The notes beneath the pieces were generated by a model. The model had not been told where the DNA came from and did no database searches. It saw only the letters and a program-made list of their open reading frames with translations. A DNA stretch of 24,793 nt from Lewinellaceae bacterium (lineage in GTDB: Bacteria > Bacteroidota > Bacteroidia > Chitinophagales > Saprospiraceae), in contig JADJSY010000037.1 in NCBI GenBank assembly GCA_016711435.1, positions 1-24,793 of the forward strand, in the 5' to 3' direction. The translations under genes were made by a program, and so were the position numbers. Of the stretch, positions 17,896 through 24,793 are shown one piece after another (within the stretch, counting starts at the first letter, position 1; each line of letters starts with the position of its first letter).

Positions 17896-18872
17896 TGGAC
17901 ATGGAACAGTTTCCGAATTATCACCCGATGATTGTTCACTTTCCCATTGTGCTGCTGGTACTGGCGGTGTTGATGCAATTGGTCAGTTTTGGGGTGAAAA
18001 ACAAAGGCTTTCACTATACCATACTGGTTTTTGCGGTGCTGGGCTACGCATCAGCCTATTTCGCCGCCGCTTGGCGACATCCGCAAATCGAACGGGAAAT
18101 GGTGAGCGCGGCTACCCAATTGATTTATGACGAGCACCAGTGGTATGCGCGCTGGTCGGTGTATCTGGGTGGCGCGGGGGCAGTGCTGAAAGGAGTGGAG
18201 CTGTATTTTCGGCAGCGGCTCTTTTTGGTGCTGCTGACTGCCCTGGCCCTGACCGGTGCGGCTGTTGCAGTTGGCATTTCGGGGCATCATGGGGCGCAGT
18301 TGGTACACATTCACGGGGTTGGGCCGAAAGGGAATTTTTTGATAAAAATACCGGCCAACTCCAGCCAAGCGGTAGTTCATACGAACCCGAATGCAGTCGA
18401 GAACGACACCACTCCTAAAAGCATAAAAGCGATGACCGTCGGAAAAATTGGGGCTGTAACCGTGACCATTCAATATTCCTCCCCCAAAGTGCGCAGGCGG
18501 GCGATTTGGGGCGAATTGGTGCCGTTTGAAAAAGTGTGGGTCACGGGCGCGAACAATGCCACCTCCGTCGAGTTCGACGGAGCCGTGGAAGTGGCCGGCA
18601 CAGTGATTCCAGCGGGCAAGTATGCCTTTTTTACTATTCCCGGAAAGGAAACCTGGACACTAATTTTGAATAAAAATTGGGAGCAGCACCTTGCCGACAA
18701 GTACGACCTGAAAGACGACGTGGTGCGCACAGAGGTCAAACCTGAACACAATCCGCACACGGAACGATTGCAATACTTTGTGGAGCAACCGATGGGTGAT
18801 GCTCCCGACGGCGGTATTTCAATAGCTTGGGAGACTTTGAAAATTCGGATGGCTGTGAAGGTCAAATTTTGA
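17895..18872 (+). CDS. DUF2231-DUF2911 fusion membrane protein
   Basis: 325 residues. The N-terminal part (1-135) has four hydrophobic segments with the DUF2231 opening FPNYHPMIVHFPIVLLVL, which holds conserved His residues, plus HHGAQLVHIHG after the last helix. A linker follows to about 180. The C-terminal part (about 182-323) is DUF2911: VTVTIQYSSPKVRRRAIWG, PFEKVWVTGANNATSVEF, IPAGKYAFFTIPG and WTLILNKNWEQH. Both families are of unknown function; DUF2231 proteins often accompany cytochrome or redox clusters. The His-rich loops would face the periplasm if the C-terminal domain is exported, which fits metal or haem handling, but this is inference. Confidence 0.88.
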   Translation: MDMEQFPNYHPMIVHFPIVLLVLAVLMQLVSFGVKNKGFHYTILVFAVLGYASAYFAAAWRHPQIEREMVSAATQLIYDEHQWYARWSVYLGGAGAVLKGVELYFRQRLFLVLLTALALTGAAVAVGISGHHGAQLVHIHGVGPKGNFLIKIPANSSQAVVHTNPNAVENDTTPKSIKAMTVGKIGAVTVTIQYSSPKVRRRAIWGELVPFEKVWVTGANNATSVEFDGAVEVAGTVIPAGKYAFFTIPGKETWTLILNKNWEQHLADKYDLKDDVVRTEVKPEHNPHTERLQYFVEQPMGDAPDGGISIAWETLKIRMAVKVKF

Positions 18873-18961
18873 ATCTTGTTTTCCGATTTGCGGACGCACT
18901 GCGACGCGCTCTGCAAGTTCGGCGACAGCCACCATATCATGCACAAAATAGCGAAGAAGCC

Positions 18962-19147
18962 ATGACAATTAAACCGCTACTCGTTCCAATATTCGCCGCG
19001 GCCCTTCTTGCACTGGCGAACTTCTCCCCTCCTTCACCCGGCCCTTGCGACTCACCTTTGGTAGGCGGGCACACCGGCGCGCCGGGCGAAACCAGTTGCT
19101 TTTGCGTGATGAGGGCGGGGCGGCAATCGACCAGGCTTCTTTTGTGA
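18962..19147 (+). CDS. Short exported protein with a disrupted CxxCH-like motif
   Basis: MTIKPLLVPIFAAALLALA is a signal peptide, followed by GGHTGAPGETSC. In Bacteroidota this GAPGE-TxC phrase normally continues as xxCH in proteins with a single haem-like CxxCH and a choice-of-anchor V/Reelin-like domain. Here the open frame reads SCFCVMRAG; a small indel near 19110 would give a CxxCH-like motif plus EGGAAIDQASFVKL and a stop at 19153-19155. Either way the protein is only about 60-65 residues, lacking the long C-terminal domain. It may be a truncated gene or a real mini-cytochrome for the neighbouring redox proteins. Confidence 0.5.
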   Translation: MTIKPLLVPIFAAALLALANFSPPSPGPCDSPLVGGHTGAPGETSCFCVMRAGRQSTRLLL

Positions 19148-19168
19148 AACTATAAACATGTTCTTTTC

Positions 19169-19930
19169 ATGCACCATACCCGCCAATACTACCTCCGCCG
19201 ATTGCACCGCTACATGGGCGTGACCATCGGGATTCAATTTTTGCTCTGGACGGTCGGGGGGCTGTATTTCAGTTGGTCGGACATGGACGAGATACACGGC
19301 GACTACCAGCGCCGACCGGCGCCGCTGCTTGTGCCGGATACGGCAAACTGGGTATCGCCCTCGGTGATCGTGCAGAACTTGCGGGCAGCGGGCGAAAGCC
19401 CCGACAGCATCCTCAGCCTACGCTTGGTCCCAGTGCTGGACGCGGTGTGCTGGCAGGTGGTTTTTTTTGAAAAAAATGCCCGCCACCGGCATCCGCGAAA
19501 AGTGCGGCTGGCTGATGCCAAAACCGGCGCCCTGCGCCAGGCCTTGTCGAAAGAAGAAGCAGTGGAAGTCGCGGCCCGACAATTCAACGGCACACCGACA
19601 TTGCTTTCGGCGGTGTACCTCGATGAAACCCCTCCCGGACACGAGTACCGGGAAAATGCGTTGCCAGCCTGGGCCTTAACTTTTGAACACCCTTCCAAAA
19701 CCGTTGTGTATGTCGCTGCCGAATTGGGCACGGTGGAAAAATTCCGCAACGAAAAATGGCGGTGGTTCGACTGGCTCTGGATGCTGCACGTGATGGACTA
19801 CGAAAGCCGCGACCACATCGGCAATTGGCTGTTGCGGGCATTTTCGGTGCTGGGGCTGTTGACCATTTGTTCGGGTTTTGCATTGTTTATAGTTACTTCG
19901 CCAATGTTTCAAAAAATAATCAGAAAATGA
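19169..19930 (+). CDS. PepSY-domain transmembrane protein
   Basis: 253 residues. First helix at about 17-37 in the motif YLRRLHRYMGVTIGIQFLLW, then TVGGLYFSWSDMDEIHGD; a periplasmic region of about 175 residues with a PepSY-like part (ALSKEEAVEVAARQF, ALPAWALTFEHPSKTVVYV); then RWFDWLWMLHVMDYESRDH and a second helix (about 225-247). The two conserved His-bearing helix ends (RLHRY, MLHVMDY) are typical of the PepSY-TM family linked to iron or copper reductase functions and haem binding. The stop overlaps the start of the copper-radical oxidase gene by 4 nt (ATGA), so the two are translationally coupled and probably work together, perhaps by supplying reduced copper (inferred). Confidence 0.88.
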   Translation: MHHTRQYYLRRLHRYMGVTIGIQFLLWTVGGLYFSWSDMDEIHGDYQRRPAPLLVPDTANWVSPSVIVQNLRAAGESPDSILSLRLVPVLDAVCWQVVFFEKNARHRHPRKVRLADAKTGALRQALSKEEAVEVAARQFNGTPTLLSAVYLDETPPGHEYRENALPAWALTFEHPSKTVVYVAAELGTVEKFRNEKWRWFDWLWMLHVMDYESRDHIGNWLLRAFSVLGLLTICSGFALFIVTSPMFQKIIRK

Positions 19931-21915
19931 AATTTTACAACCTACTCCCGCTGTTCGCAGTAATTGTCCTGTCCTCAAAACTTCCCGCCCAAACCCTCAC
20001 TGGCACGGTCACCGATCCCGACAGCGCGCCCGTGGCGGGCGCTCGTGTCACACTGTTCAACGCGGATACATCTTGGTTTTGGGAAACGCGTACGGATGCT
20101 GCCGGGCAATATTTGTTTGAAAACCTGCCCGGCGGCGGGCCTTTGTTCTTCGGCGTAGCCAAACCCGACTTCGCGTATTTTCAAAATGCCACGACGGGTA
20201 TCCTCGGCACAATCGTCCACGATGCGCAACTTGAACCAGAAACAGAACAGGGCGAGTGGAATGTCATCATGAATTCGCCCGAACCGCTCGGCGGTACCGA
20301 CCTTGGAGTATTGATGCCTGACGGCAACATCTACTACTGTCACAACACCAAAGACCCCTTTGCTTTTGACCCTGTTGCCGATGATACGCTGGCCGTGCCG
20401 GGCGCCTTGGAAGTGCAGGGCTGCGTGGCGCCAAAACTGCTTTGGAACGGCAATATCATCATGGCAGGTGGCACCGACCAGGAAGTGTACGGCCCTGGTA
20501 CTCGTAAAATGAAACAGTACAACGTTTTTACAAAGACCTGGCAGATATTACCGCTCATGCTCGATTACCGCTGGTATCCTTCTATGATCCAATTGGCTGA
20601 CGGGAGACTGCTCATCACCGGTGGTGGCGGGCTGAACAATCCTGTCCGCGTAAATACGACCGAACTTTACGATCCGCTCACCGGCCAAACTGAATGGGTC
20701 GATACCATTGCCATTCGCAACGAGCAGTCGCCCATTCTCACGCTTTATAGCGGCAAAGCGCTGATGACTTTTCGCCCGCCGCAACTCTTCGACCCCGTAA
20801 CCGAGCAATGGGATTTGGCTGCTGATTTTGTGCAGGGTAACCGGATGTCCAATGGCGACCACGTCGACCACGAGCTCGTGCATTTGCCGGAAGGCGAGGT
20901 GATTGCCATAGGCTTCAAACCCTTTCCGGCGGGCAGCGGCGGCAATCTTGTGGAGCGTTACGACCCCATCGCCGACACATGGACTTTGGGAGCCGATTTC
21001 GCGCCGCTCCGTTCGCGCTCCGAAACGGTGCTGACTCCTGACCGCCGTATCCTCGTGCTCGCCGGGGCCAAAGAGGACCCCACCAACCCTGCGCCCGTGA
21101 ACCAATGGGGCTACATGGACTTGGCCGACCAATACGACCCCTATACCGATACCTGGCGGCGGCTCGCGGCCATGCCGCGCAAACGGGAGTATCACGCATT
21201 AGCCATCTTAGTGCCTGATGGGCGGGTGATCGTCGCAGGAGGCGAAGGCTCACCCGGCAATGAGCCGCCGGTTAGTATCATTGATGCATTTAAACCGCCT
21301 TACTTATTCCGGGGAGTGCGTCCGCAAATTTTAAATCTTGAAAAAACAGACTACCAGCGTGGCGAAATGATCCGGTTTGAGGCAGGGCGAACAAACGCAC
21401 CAACAGCCGTGGTGCTGCAAAGCACTCAGGCCGTCACGCACATGATGAACTGCGGGGAAAACCGCTTTCTCGACCTGGATTTTACGCAACAGGGCCAATC
21501 CATCGAGGCCACCATTCCCGACGATTCACTGCGGGCCTTGCCAGGCTGGTACCTGCTTTGGGCTTTGGTGGACGATATTCCGTCGGTGGCGCGTATTGTG
21601 CGCATTTTGCCGGGACCCGCAGAGACGAGCGCAGTCGGCGAGCCAGCCATGACCAGCAGCTTTCGAGTATTCCCAAATCCGACGCCGGCCAGCAATGGGC
21701 TGACCATTGAAATGGAGTTGACCCGGGCGGGTAAGGTGCGTTTTGAATTATCGGACGTGGGTGGAAAACCAGTTCGATCCAAGGTAATTAATCAGCAAAC
21801 AACTGGTCACCAGACTTTTACTATAGAAACAATGCAGGTCCCTGCGGGCATTTATTTCCTAACGATAAGAGTGGAAACCGGGGTGCTGGGCATACAAAAA
21901 GTGATTTTAAAATAA
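19927..21915 (+). CDS. Secreted galactose/glyoxal-oxidase-like copper-radical enzyme with T9SS tail
   Basis: 662 residues from ATG 19927, which gives a clean signal peptide (MKFYNLLPLFAVIVLSSKLPAQ). Residues 23-105 form a carboxypeptidase-regulatory-like domain (TLTGTVTDPDSAPVAGARV). A Kelch propeller follows (about 110-455), then a galactose-oxidase C-terminal Ig-like domain (IIDAFKPPYLFRG onward). All five expected copper-site residues can be placed: Cys166 (EVQGCVAPK), Tyr217 (YRWYPS) for the Cys-Tyr crosslink, Tyr422-His423 (KREYHAL), and His505 (QAVTHMMN). Their spacing is close to fungal galactose oxidase (51, 205 and 83 residues versus 44, 223 and 85). RWYPS resembles glyoxal oxidases. 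The T9SS tail begins near 578 (FRVFPNPTP). It would oxidise alcohols or aldehydes to give hydrogen peroxide; the substrate is unknown. Confidence 0.9.
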   Translation: MKFYNLLPLFAVIVLSSKLPAQTLTGTVTDPDSAPVAGARVTLFNADTSWFWETRTDAAGQYLFENLPGGGPLFFGVAKPDFAYFQNATTGILGTIVHDAQLEPETEQGEWNVIMNSPEPLGGTDLGVLMPDGNIYYCHNTKDPFAFDPVADDTLAVPGALEVQGCVAPKLLWNGNIIMAGGTDQEVYGPGTRKMKQYNVFTKTWQILPLMLDYRWYPSMIQLADGRLLITGGGGLNNPVRVNTTELYDPLTGQTEWVDTIAIRNEQSPILTLYSGKALMTFRPPQLFDPVTEQWDLAADFVQGNRMSNGDHVDHELVHLPEGEVIAIGFKPFPAGSGGNLVERYDPIADTWTLGADFAPLRSRSETVLTPDRRILVLAGAKEDPTNPAPVNQWGYMDLADQYDPYTDTWRRLAAMPRKREYHALAILVPDGRVIVAGGEGSPGNEPPVSIIDAFKPPYLFRGVRPQILNLEKTDYQRGEMIRFEAGRTNAPTAVVLQSTQAVTHMMNCGENRFLDLDFTQQGQSIEATIPDDSLRALPGWYLLWALVDDIPSVARIVRILPGPAETSAVGEPAMTSSFRVFPNPTPASNGLTIEMELTRAGKVRFELSDVGGKPVRSKVINQQTTGHQTFTIETMQVPAGIYFLTIRVETGVLGIQKVILK

Positions 21916-21933
21916 GGTTGGGATTTTACAGGC

Positions 21934-23091
21934 ATGAAAAATATATTTCACTTGCTGCTGCTAAGCAGCCTGTCGTTTATCCTTATCACATGGTGGTCGC
22001 CACGTTCTTTGAATGGTGAAAATATACCAGCGGTCGCGGCAGAAAGAGAGTCTGGCAAATATTCAACTGCTCCGGAAGCGGAACCAGCCACGCGTTACTT
22101 ATTCATGGTTACTACTGATGGTCTTCGTTGGCAGGAATTATTTAGCGGAGCGGACAGCGCTTTATTGTTCGACCCGGCATCACGTGCACTGGATACATTG
22201 GATGCCGCCGTCCGCTTTTGGGCTGGAACGCCCGACGCGCGTCGTAAAGCGCTACTACCTTTCTTATGGTTGGCTTTCGCCGACCAGGGCCAAATTTATG
22301 GCAACCGAGATTATGGTAATAACATGGATGTGGCCAACCGGTGGGCTTTCTCTTATCCAGGTTATAATGAAATGTTCACCGGGCGGCCAGATAACTGGCG
22401 GATTTTCTCTAACCGAAAGATTCATAACCCCAATAAAAACCTGCTGGAGTTTTTTCAGCAGCAACCGCATTTGCGGGACAAAGTGGCTGCCTTTACCAGT
22501 TGGGATGCCTTTCCATATATATTAAACGCCCGCCGCGCCGGCATTCCCGTAAACAGCGGAAAAGAAAATCGTCGTCCTAGGCCTCACAACCGGCATTTAC
22601 CGCCTGGCAAATTCGATGATCCTTTCACTTGGTCAGCGGCTATGGCTTATATCTACGAGCAGCGCCCCCATGTGATTTATATCGGCCTGAATGCAACTGA
22701 CCTACTCGGCCATGCCGGTAATTACCCGGCTTATCTGGGTGCAGCCCATCAGTTTGACCAGTATTTGGGTGAATTGTGGACCTACCTCCAACAAGACTCC
22801 ATGTACTGCGGAAAAAGTACGCTAATTGTGACTACGGATCATGGACGAGGCGGGAAAACAATTCGGCGCTGGATGGAACATAACCGGCATCTGTCCGGCT
22901 CCGAGCAAATCTGGTTGGGCGCCATGGGTCCCGATGTCCCTGTACTGGGGGAGGTACGTACACCCGGGCAATTGTGGCAAAAGCAATTTGCACAGACGGC
23001 CGCGCACCTGCTGGGATTAGAATTTCAGCGAAGGCGGAAAGTTGCTCCGGCGATTGCTACGATTCAACTTAAGCCTAAGGAAGGTAAATAA
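21934..23091 (+). CDS. Alkaline-phosphatase-superfamily hydrolase
   Basis: 385 residues with an N-terminal signal or anchor (MKNIFHLLLLSSLSFILITW). Metal-site motifs typical of the superfamily are present: VTTDGLRWQE with Asp62, ATDLLGH with Asp256 and His260, and TTDHGRG with Asp302 and His303. SYPGYNEMFTG (near residues 142-152) lies where the nucleophile is expected, but I cannot say which residue acts. The superfamily includes phosphatases, phosphodiesterases and sulfatases. No T9SS tail is visible. It is the last gene before a terminator, 18 nt after the copper oxidase; its link to the rest of the cluster is not clear. Confidence 0.85.
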   Translation: MKNIFHLLLLSSLSFILITWWSPRSLNGENIPAVAAERESGKYSTAPEAEPATRYLFMVTTDGLRWQELFSGADSALLFDPASRALDTLDAAVRFWAGTPDARRKALLPFLWLAFADQGQIYGNRDYGNNMDVANRWAFSYPGYNEMFTGRPDNWRIFSNRKIHNPNKNLLEFFQQQPHLRDKVAAFTSWDAFPYILNARRAGIPVNSGKENRRPRPHNRHLPPGKFDDPFTWSAAMAYIYEQRPHVIYIGLNATDLLGHAGNYPAYLGAAHQFDQYLGELWTYLQQDSMYCGKSTLIVTTDHGRGGKTIRRWMEHNRHLSGSEQIWLGAMGPDVPVLGEVRTPGQLWQKQFAQTAAHLLGLEFQRRRKVAPAIATIQLKPKEGK

Positions 23092-23121
23092 AAGCAGCCG
23101 GCGGGCTACCATTCTAAAACG

Positions 23122-23166
23122 AATGCCCACCCGAACCGGTTTGCGGATTCCGGGCGGGCATTTTTT
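23122..23166 (+). terminator. Rho-independent terminator at the end of the cluster
   Basis: AATGCCCACCCG (from 23122) pairs with CGGGCGGGCATT (to 23162) with one A-C mismatch, and a T6 run follows (23161-23166). It separates the phosphatase gene from the multicopper oxidase. Confidence 0.8.
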
Positions 23167-23214
23167 ATGCCGAAAGAGTCTTTCTGAGCGATGCGTTAAT
23201 TTTTAAGGCGCGCG

Positions 23215-23254
23215 TGCAACCTTTCTCCACACCAAGCCGCACTTATTGTTTTAA
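23215..23254 (+). promoter_or_regulatory. Candidate ECF-sigma promoter, copy 2
   Basis: TGCAACCTTTCTC (23215-23227), GCACTTA (23239-23245) and TTTTAA (23249-23254) repeat the three blocks seen before the sigma gene, at identical offsets, while the sequence between the blocks is unrelated. It lies about 45 nt upstream of the multicopper-oxidase start. It differs in lacking the GTC found in copy 1 (here GCC). Confidence 0.55.
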
Positions 23255-23279
23255 TTGCGCTTATCTGGGGAAACCGGTT

Positions 23280-23293
23280 AAACAGCGCTGTTT
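23280..23293. promoter_or_regulatory. Perfect 14-bp palindrome before the multicopper oxidase
   Basis: AAACAGCGCTGTTT is a perfect palindrome ending 6 nt before ATG 23300. It could be an operator for a dimeric regulator or a short hairpin over the ribosome-binding region. No second copy was noticed in the window. Confidence 0.45.
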
Positions 23294-23299
23294 TTCAAA

Positions 23300-24742
23300 A
23301 TGAAACTATTCATGAAGGTACCGGAACTATTGGTGTTGGTCGCTTTGACTGTGTTCTCATGCGCGCATTGTCATAAAATGGAGAGCAGCGAGAATGCAAA
23401 AGCCCGCAAAGTGGAGAGAAAACTTTGTCAACCCCTTTGGCGATACCCGCTACTTTGGACGGTGTGCACGCTTCTTTCGAGGCAAAATTCGGCGCCGCCT
23501 AACTCAGAGCAAATATTTCTCGATGAATGCTTTGGGTATGGCGGCGAGGCTATTCTGGGGCCAACCATTCGGATACGACAGGGCGAAGGGTTCAATCTGG
23601 CATTGCAAACAATTTGAGCGAAGCGACCAATATTCACTGGCACGGGCTGGAAGTACCTGCCGAGCAGGACGGCTACCCGACCGATGTGACCGCTCCCGGA
23701 GGCTCGTTTCAATACAACTTCCAGGTGAAAAACCGCCCCGGTACCTATTGGTATCACCCACACCCGGACATGGCCACAGCGAGCCAGGCATGGCGCGGTT
23801 TGGCAGGGTTTTTCTTGGTCACCTCGCCGGAAGAAGAGAATTTGTATCTGCCCTCCGGCGAATACGACGTGCCGCTCGTGGTGCAGGACAAACGGCTCGA
23901 CGGCGGGCTGATTTACAATCCCGATACAGATGACCGCAGCATCGGGATGTTTGGCGAATCCATCCTGGTGAACGGAACCGCAGGGCCGGTGCTCGAAGTT
24001 GCCACGCGTACTTACCGTTTCAGACTACTGAACGGCTCAAATGCCCGTATTTACAATTTCGCGCTTTCGACCGGCGCCATGTTCCATCTCATTGGTTCGG
24101 ACGGGGGCTTGCTGGATGCGCCAGTTGCGGTTTCGTCCGTGTTGCTTGCGCCCGGTGAACGCGCCGATGTGTTGTTCGATTTCGATGGTCATGCCGTCGG
24201 CTCGGAAATTGTACTTGCAGAGCAACCCCTTCGCAGGTACGGAACGCAAGGTCAACAGGCGTTTTACATCCTGAAATTCAAAGTCGCCCGACAGGAAATT
24301 AATAATACCACCTGCCCGCTGTGCTGATGCCGTGGAAAAAATCCTCGAATCGCAGTCGGTAGCCACGCGCTCGTTCAACATCGGACACATGATGCAGCAC
24401 GGCGGCCACGGCGGCATGGACGGCATGTTGATGCACTCAATTGACGGCAAAACCTTTGATGCCGACCGCCGCGACGAGGTGGTGAAGATGCCGGAACAGT
24501 CGAAATCTGGGATTTGATACGAATTCAGCCGGTACGGAGACGCGATGCACCTCCACGCCGGACAATTTCAGGTGCTTTCCGTTCGGGTGGCCGGGGCACC
24601 GTACAACCGTGGGAAAATGGTTGGAAAGATACCGTACTGGCCTTTCGGCGAAAAATTACGCATCATCGTCCGTTTTCAACCTCAAAGGCAAATTTGTTTT
24701 CATTGCCACAACCTCGAACACGAGGATGGGGGGATGATGTAA
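23300..24742 (+). CDS. Multicopper oxidase (CueO-like), multiple frameshifts
   Basis: Exported oxidase with type 1, 2 and 3 copper sites. The start MKLFMKVPELLVLVALTVFSC looks like a lipoprotein signal. Fragments in several frames read FVNP, LAIPATLDGVHASFEAKFG, AILGPTIRIRQGEGFNLALQ and NLSEATNIHWHGLEVP (first His pair), then GTYWYHPHPDMA (HPH) and GLAGFFLV, a central domain, and the end MHLHAGQFQVLS and FHCHNLEHEDGGMM, whose HCH-x3-H-x4-M spacing equals that of CueO (type 1 Cys, His, Met). A Met/His-rich loop (GHMMQHGGHGGMDGMLM) precedes the last domain, recalling the copper-binding loop of CueO. About ten indels are needed between 23380-23620 and 24310-24742. Probable role: oxidation of Cu(I) or other periplasmic substrates. 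The exact C-terminus is uncertain. Confidence 0.9.
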
Positions 24743-24793
24743 TTATGAAATCCAATAAAATAAAGATCAAATTTATCTATTTCAAACATCGCA

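Noticed and set aside
20548..21195. A 215-codon minus-strand open frame inside the copper-radical oxidase gene
   Set aside because: It mirrors a GC-rich conserved gene; the translation shows no family motif.
24745..24793. Possible start of another gene (MKSNKIKIKFIYFKHR)
   Set aside because: Only 16 codons remain, and with one base added before it this stretch would read on from the multicopper oxidase, so it cannot be separated from an error at the contig end.

Overview
The window looks like a Bacteroidota chromosome segment, most likely of the Saprospiria/Chitinophagia type. This is inferred from type IX secretion (T9SS) C-terminal domains on four proteins, promoter boxes of the TAnnTTTG type, bL17 with a long Ala/Glu-rich tail, and RND efflux genes in the Bacteroidota style. 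Many genes are broken by single-base indels, often in short homopolymers. Breaks are dense at both ends (rpoA/rplQ and the multicopper oxidase) and sparse in the middle, which suggests low-coverage contig ends rather than real gene decay. I treat these genes as intact genes with probable sequencing errors.

Layout. Positions 1-1524 hold the end of the ribosomal alpha operon (rpoA C-terminal part, an unusual ATGATGA-type inverted repeat, rplQ), then a tRNA-Ala gene and a strong terminator. Positions 1525-2026 are mostly non-coding, with a small minus-strand gene whose first residues resemble a chromate-resistance protein. Positions 2027-8359 are a plus-strand heavy-metal efflux operon: a small His-rich protein, a His-rich adaptor lipoprotein (CusB/CzcB type), an RND pump (CusA/CzcA type) and an outer-membrane efflux protein. 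A truncated response-regulator start lies just downstream on the minus strand.

Positions 8551-23091 form a long, tightly packed plus-strand cluster. It starts with an ECF sigma factor and an overlapping anti-sigma-like protein that carries a C-terminal beta-barrel-like region. Then come an MbnP-family protein with a T9SS tail, two diheme peroxidase-like (MbnH/MauG-type) lipoproteins, a T9SS beta-propeller protein, a T9SS M43 metalloprotease, a DUF2231-DUF2911 fusion, a short CxxC(H) protein, a PepSY membrane protein, a T9SS galactose/glyoxal-oxidase-like copper-radical enzyme with all five expected active-site residues, and an alkaline-phosphatase-superfamily protein. A terminator closes the cluster. 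A multicopper oxidase (23300-24742) follows.

Main idea: MbnP/MbnH (a known copper-binding pair in which the diheme enzyme oxidises a Trp of MbnP), a copper-radical oxidase and a multicopper oxidase sit together, next to a metal efflux pump. The sigma-factor gene and the multicopper-oxidase gene share an upstream element, TGCAACCTTTyTC-N11-GCACTTA-N3-TTTTAA, with identical spacing. I infer a sigma-controlled system for extracytoplasmic copper handling and secreted copper-enzyme oxidation, with proteins exported through T9SS. The whole is not a system I recognise as described; the individual families are known.
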